Of a DNA stretch of 64,000 nucleotides, positions 26,209-32,950 are shown piece after piece. The stretch is from the NCBI RefSeq assembly GCF_022374935.2, contig NZ_CP092430.2:434001-498000 (forward strand). The letters run 5' to 3'. Source of the stretch: Mycolicibacter virginiensis. Its GTDB lineage: Bacteria > Actinomycetota > Actinomycetes > Mycobacteriales > Mycobacteriaceae. A model generated the notes under the pieces. That model was not told the origin of the DNA. It did no database searches and saw only the letters and a list, made by a program, of their open reading frames with translations. Each line of letters opens with the position of its first letter. The first letter of the stretch is position 1. A program made the translations under genes and the position numbers.

Positions 26209-27132
26209 TCAGACCGGGAAGGTGATTCCTGTCAGCTCCTGCGAGACAGCCCACAACCGCTGCTGCAACTCGACTTCGTGCGCCTGCTTGCTGGCGTCCA
26301 CCAGCTTGGGATATCCGCGCTGCTCACCGATGCCGCTGGGACCGTAGTACTGCCCGCCGGTCACCTCGGGGTCGGTGGCGGCACGCAGCGTGGGCAATGC
26401 GCCCATCGCGGCGCTCTGCACGACCAGGGGCATCAGCAGGCGGTCCGCGGGGCGCAGTAGGGGTGGCAGGTGCCGGTTCAGTTCGGTGTTGGCGGTGCCC
26501 GGGTGCGCGGCGACGGCGATGGTCGAGCGGCGTTTGGCGGCCAGTCGGCGCTGCAGTTCGTAGGTGAACATCAAGTTGGCCAGCTTGGACTGACCGTAGG
26601 CCGAGATCCGGTTGTAGCCGTGCTCCCACTGCAGGTCGTCGAAGTGGATCGCGGCCATGATCCGGTGCGCCATGCTGCTGACGGTCACCACGCGGGACCC
26701 CTTCACTCGCATCATCCGCGGCAGCAGCAGGCCGGTCAGCGCGAAGTGCCCCAGATGATTGACGCCGAACTGCAGCTCGAAGCCGTCGTCGGTGCGCTGT
26801 TTAGGGGTGTACATGACGCCGGCGTTGTTGATCAGCAGATCGATGCGGGGATGGGCGGTGCTCAGGGCCTCGGCGGCCTCGCGGACCGACGCGAGCGAGC
26901 TGAGGTCGAGTTCCTGTACCTCGACGCGTGCCTGCGGGCTGGCGCTGTGGATCCGTTTCGCCGCGGCGTCACCCTTCTCAAGGTCGCGCACAGCCAGCAC
27001 CACCAACGCGCCGTGCCCGGCGAGTATCTCCGCGGTGTGATAGCCGATTCCGGTGTTGGAGCCGGTGATTACCGCGACGCGGCCGGTTTGGTCCGGCACG
27101 TCTTCCGCAGCCCACTTATCCCGGCTACTCAT
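26209..27132 (-). CDS. SDR oxidoreductase, Rv0439c-like
   Basis: 307-residue short-chain dehydrogenase of the retinol-dehydrogenase/protochlorophyllide-reductase-like type. The cofactor motif is TGSNTGIGYHTAEIL, then NNAGVM, catalytic Ser in VVTVSSMAH and YGQSKLAN. The Arg after the second strand (LAVRDLEKG) suggests NADP(H). Substrate unknown. ATG 27132 was chosen because the sequence upstream is out of family. It corresponds to Rv0439c, the last gene of the syntenic block; in M. tuberculosis groEL2 follows, but here the window continues differently. Confidence 0.9.
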   Translation of the reverse strand: MSSRDKWAAEDVPDQTGRVAVITGSNTGIGYHTAEILAGHGALVVLAVRDLEKGDAAAKRIHSASPQARVEVQELDLSSLASVREAAEALSTAHPRIDLLINNAGVMYTPKQRTDDGFELQFGVNHLGHFALTGLLLPRMMRVKGSRVVTVSSMAHRIMAAIHFDDLQWEHGYNRISAYGQSKLANLMFTYELQRRLAAKRRSTIAVAAHPGTANTELNRHLPPLLRPADRLLMPLVVQSAAMGALPTLRAATDPEVTGGQYYGPSGIGEQRGYPKLVDASKQAHEVELQQRLWAVSQELTGITFPV

Positions 27133-27234
27133 GTGACAAACGATACTCACGTGACGGATCGTGCGCCGGATGGTTTTTCGCCGGTCGTGCGGTCGACGGT
27201 GCGGTGGGGCCTGCGTCCTGACATCCTCTCCTAC

Positions 27235-27747
27235 ATGGCGCAGCACGCAGACGGATCCCCGGCGATCAGCCTGGTCGATCCCACCAATCCGCCCAGCCCC
27301 CGAGCGCCGTTGGTCTGGGCGCTGGTCGGTGCGGTGCCCTGGTTGACTCTGGCGCTGTTGCAGCTGGGTTGGGCGATAGTCGACGAGCGGCTGGCCTGGC
27401 TGCACGGCGCCGCGCTCGCAGTCACCGCAGTGGGGCTGTTGGTGTCGGCGGTGATCGCGCCGCTGTGGCGCTACCGGGTGCACCGGTGGGACGTCAGTGA
27501 CCAGGCGGTCTACACCCGCACCGGGTGGCTGGTGCAGGAGCGCCGGATCGCGCCGATCTCGCGGGTGCAGACCGTCGACACCTACCGGGGCCCGCTGGAT
27601 CGGCTGCTGGGGCTGGCCAATGTGCGGGTCACCACCGCCTCGTCGGCGGGTGCGGTGCACATCGTGGCGCTGGATGCCGCCGTCGCCGACCGCATCGTGG
27701 CGCAGCTGACCGACATCGCCGCGCTGGGTACCGAGGACGCCACGTGA
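27235..27747 (+). CDS. PH (YdbS-like) membrane protein
   Basis: 170-residue protein with two transmembrane helices (about 20-75) and a bacterial PH domain (YdbS type, about 80-165: VSDQAVYTRTGWLVQERRIA, then ISRVQTVDTYRGPLDRLLG). Such proteins are membrane anchored and usually paired with a larger YdbT protein carrying further PH domains. ATG 27235 leaves 102 bases for divergent promoters; GTG 27151 in frame is an alternative. The stop overlaps the start of the truncated partner gene. Confidence 0.75.
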   Translation: MAQHADGSPAISLVDPTNPPSPRAPLVWALVGAVPWLTLALLQLGWAIVDERLAWLHGAALAVTAVGLLVSAVIAPLWRYRVHRWDVSDQAVYTRTGWLVQERRIAPISRVQTVDTYRGPLDRLLGLANVRVTTASSAGAVHIVALDAAVADRIVAQLTDIAALGTEDAT

Positions 27748-27830
27748 GTACCGCGGAGCCTGGCTGGCATCGGCTGAGCCCGCGGATGCTGCTGGTGCAT
27801 CCGTTTCGGCGTTTGCGGACACGCGCCTAA
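27744..27830 (+). pseudogene. 5' remnant of YdbT-like PH-domain gene
   Basis: GTG 27744 overlaps the stop of the YdbS-like gene (GTGA), the usual arrangement for a ydbS-ydbT pair. The frame reads WHRLSPRMLLVHPFRRL, which is the normal start of a YdbT-like protein, then ends at TAA 27828 after only 28 codons instead of about 450-500. The next gene is a phage-type integrase, so the gene was probably cut by element insertion. The missing 3' part is not in the window. Confidence 0.65.
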
Positions 27831-27966
27831 CCTGCTGAAAACCCTTTCTACCTGCCCTTCTGTGCCGTAGTCCGATAACGTACTTTTGCGCGTGTTGGGC
27901 AATTTGGGGCACGCCGTGGGGCACGGGTGGGGCACGGAAGGGCACGAATCTTGGGTGAGAGGGCAC
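27800..27966. other. putative left attachment region with GGGCAC iterons
   Basis: Junction between the truncated PH gene and the integrase. Five copies of GGGCAC (four preceded by G or A) lie at about 27906, 27918, 27929, 27939 and 27960, with 10-12 base steps for the first four, i.e. about one helical turn. This looks like arm-type integrase binding sites. The attachment core cannot be fixed because the other end was not found. No tRNA gene is present. Confidence 0.5.
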
Positions 27967-29117
27967 GCCAGTTCGGCACGATTCGCAAGTTGCCGTCCGG
28001 GCGGTACCAGGCGCGGTACCGCGGACCCGACGGACAGCGACATTCCGCGCCCGTGACGTTCACGACGAAGAAGGTCGCCGACGGGTGGCTTGCTGGGGTA
28101 CAGAGCGACATCGAACGAGGTGTTTGGAAGTCGCCGGCACAGCTTGAGGAAGAGGCTGCCGAAGCGGCGCGGATCGCCGCCGGCCAGACGACGGTCCGGG
28201 AACTAGCCGAGGTGTGGCTGTCGACCATCCCGAGCTTGAGTCATCGGTCGCTGTCGGCGTCCCGAGTCAGGCGGTTCATCCTCCCGGAGTTTGGCGATCT
28301 GGCGGTCACGGATCTGACGCGAGAAATGTGCGACGAGTGGTTCGTCGATCTCTGTCCGGAACATCCCACACAGCGCCGCCGTGTGTACGCGGCCCTCAGC
28401 GCGATCTTGGGGGTCGCGATAGACCGGCAGTTGATCGCCGCGAAGCCGTTGCGGATCAAGGGCGCGCTGAACGACGTTCCGGCCCGGGAGCCGCAGACCG
28501 CGAGCGTGGCGGAAGTCGACTCATTAGCGGGTGAGATGCCGGCGCGGTTGAAGATGGCGATTCCGATCGCTGCGTGGTGCGGTTTGAGGGCGGGGGAGGT
28601 TGTCGGTTTGCAGCGGCGCGACGCGGTGGTGGACCCGGCCTCTCCGGCGCCGTTCGCGCCGACGATTCGGCTCATGCTCCGCCGCCGGGTGATCCACGGC
28701 CGCGGCACCGGCGGCGCGAAGGTCGAGGCGGGAACAAAGGCGGAGAAATCTACTGAGAGCGTGACGGTTCCGCCGCACCTGTCGGTAGCCCTGTGGAAGC
28801 ACCTCCGGGATCACGTAGGACCGGCCCCGACAGCGTGGTTGTTCACCGCCGCGGGATCGGCTGACTTGCCGTGCTCTCCGGACACGCTGCGGGAGAGCTG
28901 GAACCGTGCCAGGAAGGCCACGGGGTTAGAGCATCTGACTTTTCACGATCTGCGACGGACCGGGAACACTCTCGCGGCGTTGGCCGGCGCCACTCCGGGA
29001 GAGCTGAAACAGCGGTTGCGGCACAAGACTTCAGCGGCAGCCGAGCGCTACATCGTCGCCGCGCAAGGGGCTGATGCGCAGCTGGCTGCGCGCATGAGTG
29101 CACAGCTGAGGCGGTGA
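27951..29117 (+). CDS. phage-type tyrosine integrase
   Basis: 388-residue site-specific recombinase with an N-terminal arm-binding domain (FGTIRKLPSGRYQARYRGPD), a core-binding helical domain and a C-terminal catalytic domain. Catalytic residues are visible: Arg in AWCGLRAG (about 213), HxLR in HDLRRTG (about 333), His in LRHKTSAAAE and the nucleophile Tyr in ERYIVA (about 367). TTG 27951 with GGAAGGG upstream avoids overlap with the iterons; GTG 27927 is also in frame. It is read away from the chromosome and into the island, as usual for integrative elements. Confidence 0.88.
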   Translation: MGERARQFGTIRKLPSGRYQARYRGPDGQRHSAPVTFTTKKVADGWLAGVQSDIERGVWKSPAQLEEEAAEAARIAAGQTTVRELAEVWLSTIPSLSHRSLSASRVRRFILPEFGDLAVTDLTREMCDEWFVDLCPEHPTQRRRVYAALSAILGVAIDRQLIAAKPLRIKGALNDVPAREPQTASVAEVDSLAGEMPARLKMAIPIAAWCGLRAGEVVGLQRRDAVVDPASPAPFAPTIRLMLRRRVIHGRGTGGAKVEAGTKAEKSTESVTVPPHLSVALWKHLRDHVGPAPTAWLFTAAGSADLPCSPDTLRESWNRARKATGLEHLTFHDLRRTGNTLAALAGATPGELKQRLRHKTSAAAERYIVAAQGADAQLAARMSAQLRR

Positions 29118-29175
29118 CAGCGTGGAGCAGCAGGGCAACGGGCAGTGTCAGCCCCCGCACGTAGCGTCGGTAACC

Positions 29176-30549
29176 GTGAGCACCACCGTGAATGAAACTC
29201 CCACAGAAGACCGCACCCCCATCACTGACATCGAAGCCTGGCTGGCCTCGAAAGCCCCCATCACGGAGAGCACCTTGCGGGCGCTGGGCGAGTTGCTGAT
29301 CGGTGTGGTCGACAGTGGCCGGTCGGAGTCAGCGGAACGCTTCACTGCCCGCCATCTGGGGCTTGAAAATCTTGGCGATGTCCTCGACGAAGAACGTGAC
29401 TTGACTACTACGTCGAGATTGACCGTCGCTCTAGCCCTCGCGGAATCGATCGTCGAGCACCAGGGCATGGTTGAGATCGGGCCGGGCGGCTATTCCGAGC
29501 CGCCCTCGTGGACCACGACTGAGGTCGGCACTGATACCTACCATCACCCGCACCGTCTCCGGGCAGCTTTCCCGGCCGGAACCGTGGCGGCCGACGCGCC
29601 CGTGGTGGTCGAAATCGACACGCGTACTGACAGCCTCAATGACCCCACTGTGACGGCCCACGTCCGCCGTGAAGATCAGGCGGTCGCGCGCCAGGTGCTG
29701 GACCAGCTGCTGGAGCGTGGGCAGATGTTGAACCCCTACCGCGGTCGAGCTCTCCGCGCCAGCTACGGTCGCGGACTGGAACTCTCCGTGATCGAACTGC
29801 CCGAAACGATCACCCGCGACAGCATCATTGCCAGCGACGAGATCTGGCGCGAGATCGATCTCGGAATCGCGGCTGTACGTGATCAACACCAGCAGCTGCG
29901 GGCCGCCGGGTTAGGCACTCGCCGGGGGATCCTGCTCTGCGGGGCGCCGGGGGTGGGGAAGACCGCGATCTCCACCGTGGTGGCGAAGGAGTTGATCGCC
30001 TCTGGATTCACCGCCATTTTCGTTGAAGCACAGGCTGGGGCGATGCTGCTGACCAGAGTCGTCGAAGAGGCGGTGAAACTCGGGGGCGGTGTCGTGCTGA
30101 TTCTCGATGACCTTGACCTCTGGACCTCCGACCGCCGCAAGGGCCGGGGAGGCGGCGGGTTGAGCGAGCTTTTGCAAGCGATGGACGCCGCACCTGACAC
30201 GGCCAGAATCCTCACCCTCGCATCGACGAATGACGCGAGTTCCCTTGACCCTGCGGCCATACGCACGGGACGCCTGGATTCGGCGGTGGTCGTGTCGCCG
30301 CCCGACCTGGCGGCCGCTGGTCGCATTCTCGATGCCCTGCTGGCGGATCTGCCGGGCGTTGGCGGTGTCGACACCGCCGCCGTGGCGGCCCGGCTGCCGG
30401 CGGAGACGAGCGGCTCAGATATTCGCGAGATCGTCCGCCGCGCCGTGCTCGCCGCTGGTGGTGAACCGCTGTCGACAGCGGCGCTGCTGGCGGAGATCGG
30501 AAGCGGCCGCTACAAGGCGGCGCTGCCTGGCGATGGCCGGTATCTGTGA
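29176..30549 (+). CDS. AAA ATPase of the island
   Basis: About 457 residues (a GTG at 29122 would add 18). The N-terminal half (to about 240) matches nothing I recognise. The C-terminal half is one AAA module: Walker A GILLCGAPGVGKTA, Walker B VVLILDDLDLW, sensor-1 Asn in ASTNDASSLD and RTGRLD as the arginine-finger region. It is Cdc48/FtsH-like in motif style but without protease or membrane segment. It follows the integrase and precedes pyrE by 16 bases, so it is probably co-transcribed with pyrE. Role in the element unknown. Confidence 0.8.
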   Translation: MSTTVNETPTEDRTPITDIEAWLASKAPITESTLRALGELLIGVVDSGRSESAERFTARHLGLENLGDVLDEERDLTTTSRLTVALALAESIVEHQGMVEIGPGGYSEPPSWTTTEVGTDTYHHPHRLRAAFPAGTVAADAPVVVEIDTRTDSLNDPTVTAHVRREDQAVARQVLDQLLERGQMLNPYRGRALRASYGRGLELSVIELPETITRDSIIASDEIWREIDLGIAAVRDQHQQLRAAGLGTRRGILLCGAPGVGKTAISTVVAKELIASGFTAIFVEAQAGAMLLTRVVEEAVKLGGGVVLILDDLDLWTSDRRKGRGGGGLSELLQAMDAAPDTARILTLASTNDASSLDPAAIRTGRLDSAVVVSPPDLAAAGRILDALLADLPGVGGVDTAAVAARLPAETSGSDIREIVRRAVLAAGGEPLSTAALLAEIGSGRYKAALPGDGRYL

Positions 30550-30565
30550 CGGATAGGTTCAGTAC

Positions 30566-31123
30566 ATGCCCGTACCCGCCACCGTGATCGACTCGCTCCG
30601 CGGATATGCCGTCTCCCGCCGTGCCGAACCGTTCGCGCTCGCCAGCGGATCCACCAGCAGCTGGTACGTCGATGTCAAAGCGGCGCTGTGTTATCCGCAG
30701 GTGTTGCGCCAGGTTTCAGCGGCGATCGTGGCGCTGGCCGCCGCAGAGGGCATCGACTTCACGCACGTTGGCGGGCTGACGATGGGCGCCGACGCCGTCG
30801 CGGTCGGAGTCGCGCTGGCTTCTGACGCGCAGTGGTTCTCAGTGCGCAAGGAACCGAAGTCGCGTGGGCACGGCCGGGCGATCGAAGGTGCCGCTCTCAG
30901 CGCCGATTCGATGGTCCTGCTCGTCGACGACGTTGTGTCGACCGGAGGCTCAACGATCAAAGCACTGGAGGCGGTCAGGGCGGCCGGCGCGACGGTGGTC
31001 GCAGCTATCCCGGTGGTGGACCGCGGAGCCGGCGCAGCGGCGGCGATGGAAGCGGCCGGGGTGCGGTACCTGCCGCTGGTGAATCACGGGGAGCTGGGGA
31101 TACCGGCGCTCGGAAGCGAGTAA
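30566..31123 (+). CDS. pyrE: orotate phosphoribosyltransferase-like
   Basis: 185-residue type I phosphoribosyltransferase. The OPRT catalytic loop RKEPKSRGHGRAIEG and the PRPP-binding motif VLLVDDVVSTGGST are intact; the N-terminal SGSTSSWYVDVK fits orotate enzymes. It should convert orotate and PRPP to OMP in pyrimidine synthesis. M. tuberculosis pyrE (Rv0382c) is elsewhere, so this is either an additional, element-borne copy or a relocated one. A phosphoribosyltransferase with another base as substrate cannot be excluded. Confidence 0.85.
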   Translation: MPVPATVIDSLRGYAVSRRAEPFALASGSTSSWYVDVKAALCYPQVLRQVSAAIVALAAAEGIDFTHVGGLTMGADAVAVGVALASDAQWFSVRKEPKSRGHGRAIEGAALSADSMVLLVDDVVSTGGSTIKALEAVRAAGATVVAAIPVVDRGAGAAAAMEAAGVRYLPLVNHGELGIPALGSE

Positions 31124-31130
31124 CCGCTCA

Positions 31131-31565
31131 TCATCGCCCCGGTCGGTAGAGGTGCACGGCGTAGAACGGTTCTCCGACCAGCGTCGGCGGCTGCAGCCGT
31201 GCGATCGCCAGCTCGAAGTCGTCGGTGTTCAGCGCCGCCTGCCGCTGCGCTTCGGCCGCCTCCTCGTGATCACCAAGGCAGTCCAGCTCGCCGTGACGAT
31301 CCAGCTGCTGCGCCTCGATGAGGCTTATCCCGAGGGTGGTGAGGCCGCCCTCGTAGCCTGAACCGAGCAGCGGCGTCGATGGTGGGATGTGCTTCAGCCT
31401 CTCGACCAGTTCTCCAACGGTCTTCACGGGGCCGGTAGGGATCTCGGCTGTGTACTCCGATTCGCCGGATGCGTCGCCCGGCTCCAGACACCGGAACCAA
31501 ATCAGTTTTCCCGCAATATCAGCGGTGTCGACGATGCGGTGTTTGCGGTTTTCGTTGTCGCTCAT
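31131..31565 (-). CDS. hypothetical protein (ELV-motif pair, B)
   Basis: 144-residue soluble protein I do not recognise. It has TVGELVERLKHIPPSTPLLG followed by a Gly-rich GYEGGLTTLGI stretch, a layout shared with the upstream neighbour (VAELVAALQELAPDRLVV, then GGYGAIRI). The start ATG 31565 overlaps the neighbour's stop, so the pair is translationally coupled. Tyr/Pro at the C-terminus (HLYRPGR). Convergent with pyrE with an 8-base gap. Confidence 0.65.
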   Translation of the reverse strand: MSDNENRKHRIVDTADIAGKLIWFRCLEPGDASGESEYTAEIPTGPVKTVGELVERLKHIPPSTPLLGSGYEGGLTTLGISLIEAQQLDRHGELDCLGDHEEAAEAQRQAALNTDDFELAIARLQPPTLVGEPFYAVHLYRPGR

Positions 31566-32140
31566 CACTGCTCCTCCTGCAGTCGGCGCGGAGCCTGGTC
31601 GTCTTCCCAGCTGATCACGACGCCGTCGAACTCGGCCCCGACGGCGGTGTCACCCGCCGACAACACCCCCGACCGTGCATAGACCCCTTCACCCCTCGGC
31701 TGCCCACGCCGCTCCTGGAGCGTCGCTGAGTCGATCCTGATCGCCCCATAGCCCCCGTGCGGCGCCGGAGCCACTACGAGGCGATCAGGGGCCAATTCTT
31801 GTAGTGCGGCGACGAGTTCCGCGACGGTGCGGAGCGGAGCGGCGGGCAACGCAACCACCCGCGTCTCCTCGCGCGTCCACCCACAGCCCGTGCACCGGCC
31901 ATGAGCGTGGTCCCACATTGAGTCGGGGGCCAAATCGATTTCACCGGGCCACGTGACCGCCCCGTGATCGATCCGCACCTCCCGAAAGAACGCCTCATCA
32001 GCCAACGCGGCGAACACCCCGCCGCGGGTGATCACGCGCGTCAGGTCATGCTCCGCAATGGTCCCGTCAAAGTGGCTGACTCGGATCGTGGTCGGTCCGG
32101 TCGCTTCGACCGCCACGACCTCGTATCCGGGGATGCTCAT
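31565..32140 (-). CDS. hypothetical protein (ELV-motif pair, A)
   Basis: 191 residues, function unknown. The N-terminal domain (1-95) reads GYEVVAVEATGPTTIRVSHF, then DLTRVITRGGVFAALADEAF and WPGEIDLAPDSMW; this is the DUF2442-like pattern of small element-borne proteins. A CTGCGW segment follows, then the ELV motif region shared with the downstream gene. The IDLAPDSMWD part closely fits DUF2442. Downstream (leftward) gene coupled by overlap. Possibly toxin-antitoxin related, but no partner toxin is recognised. Confidence 0.65.
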   Translation of the reverse strand: MSIPGYEVVAVEATGPTTIRVSHFDGTIAEHDLTRVITRGGVFAALADEAFFREVRIDHGAVTWPGEIDLAPDSMWDHAHGRCTGCGWTREETRVVALPAAPLRTVAELVAALQELAPDRLVVAPAPHGGYGAIRIDSATLQERRGQPRGEGVYARSGVLSAGDTAVGAEFDGVVISWEDDQAPRRLQEEQ

Positions 32141-32181
32141 AGTCCGATCCTCCCCGCTGGCACCGACACCCGCACGTGAAA

Positions 32182-32212
32182 CAGCCCCGGCCGGGTGGGG
32201 CGGCCGGGGCTG
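32182..32212 (-). terminator. 12-bp GC hairpin terminator
   Basis: CAGCCCCGGCCG (32182-32193) and CGGCCGGGGCTG (32201-32212) form a perfect 12-bp stem with a 7-base loop. On the minus strand it is followed by TTTCACG, a short U-run. It lies just after the stop of the 75-aa minus-strand gene and before the next minus-strand gene, so it separates the two units. Confidence 0.75.
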
Positions 32213-32227
32213 CGTGGTGGGGGCGGG

Positions 32228-32455
32228 TCAGCGATCGAGCCGGTCCAGCGACTGGATGCCGGCGCAGAGGCCGGACCAGATCCGGTCCGCCTGCTCGGCT
32301 TTCGCCGCCCAGCTGAGCGGGCTGTCGAGGTCGTCGTCGAGCGCGCCGGACTCCTCGGCTGCTCGCATGGCCGCGGTGGCTGCGGATTCGATCTTGTACC
32401 TCAACGTCGAATACTCGGTGAAGTCGGGCTTGGCGGTGCTCGCTGTGGTTGTCAT
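32228..32455 (-). CDS. hypothetical protein, 75 aa
   Basis: Small soluble, helix-rich protein (TLRYKIESAATAAMRAAEES, LSWAAKAEQADRIWSGL). No family recognised. ATG 32455 was chosen as the first compact start after a divergent noncoding gap. A strong hairpin terminator follows its stop, so it is likely a single-gene transcript. Divergent from the cargo operon, where it might act as a regulator; that is only positional inference. Confidence 0.6.
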   Translation of the reverse strand: MTTTASTAKPDFTEYSTLRYKIESAATAAMRAAEESGALDDDLDSPLSWAAKAEQADRIWSGLCAGIQSLDRLDR

Positions 32456-32755
32456 GCGCCGATCGTGCGCCGGAAACCGTTGCGCCGCAACTACCGTCAC
32501 GGCTGCTGACCCGAGCGGCGCGGTGCCGATCCGGCAACGGGCGGTGGTGGTGCCGGATCCGTTGCCGGGTTCGGCGGCGGGGGCTGGCGGGGGATCGGGG
32601 TGGGATGCCGCCGCGGATGCCGGGTGGTTTGCCGGTCGCGGATGCCGTCAAAAGATTGCCGTGTGATCGTGGTCACAGTGGGTGTCCGGCGGAGGGGGTG
32701 TTTCGAAACCGCGCCCCAGGCAAGAAATTTGCAGGCGGCGTGCTAGACCGTCGCC
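32456..32755. promoter_or_regulatory. noncoding region before the cargo operon
   Basis: 300 bases between divergent genes that must hold promoters for both. It is Gly/Pro-codon-like GC-rich sequence at 32540-32640 but with no convincing start codon or RBS. Toward the operon start there is AAGATTGCCGTGTGATCGTG and GTTTCGAAAC, an inverted repeat of ten bases at about 32699-32708 that could be an operator for the small HTH protein. Nothing else seen. Confidence 0.35.
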
Positions 32756-32950
32756 ATGGAGCGGACCAGAGGTATCCCAGGCAGGTTCTTCGAGCACAAG
32801 ATTCCGGATCCGGAAAGGCGTCGTGACGTGGCGAAACGGGTCGCGAACGGTGAGCGTATCGCCGACGTCGCGGCGCGATACGGGGTCAGCCCGTGGACAG
32901 TCAGGCGGTACGCCGCAGAGTTCGCCGACGAGCTCGGAGCTGCACGATGA
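32756..32950 (+). CDS. small helix-turn-helix protein
   Basis: 64 residues, essentially one homeodomain-like HTH (DVAKRVANGERIADVAARYG then VSPWTVRRYAAEF), of the type found in transposase N-termini and small regulators. Its stop overlaps the start of the next gene (ATGA at 32947-32950), so it is the first gene of the cargo operon and a likely autoregulator. The short size argues against a transposase fragment, since the frame is complete with Met and stop. Confidence 0.75.
   Translation: MERTRGIPGRFFEHKIPDPERRRDVAKRVANGERIADVAARYGVSPWTVRRYAAEFADELGAAR

Noticed and set aside
27831..27900. tRNA gene as integration site
   Set aside because: No cloverleaf, TTCRA loop or acceptor-like end could be found near the integrase.
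30566..31123. pyrE as proof that the region is ancestral core
   Set aside because: Its flanks (integrase, AAA ATPase, element-type small genes) and the M. tuberculosis position of pyrE argue against this, so it is treated as element-borne or relocated.
32893..32946. Upstream in-frame GTG start for the 761-aa protein
   Set aside because: It would add 18 Arg-rich residues that are simply the HTH gene read in another frame; ATG 32947 with stop overlap is better.
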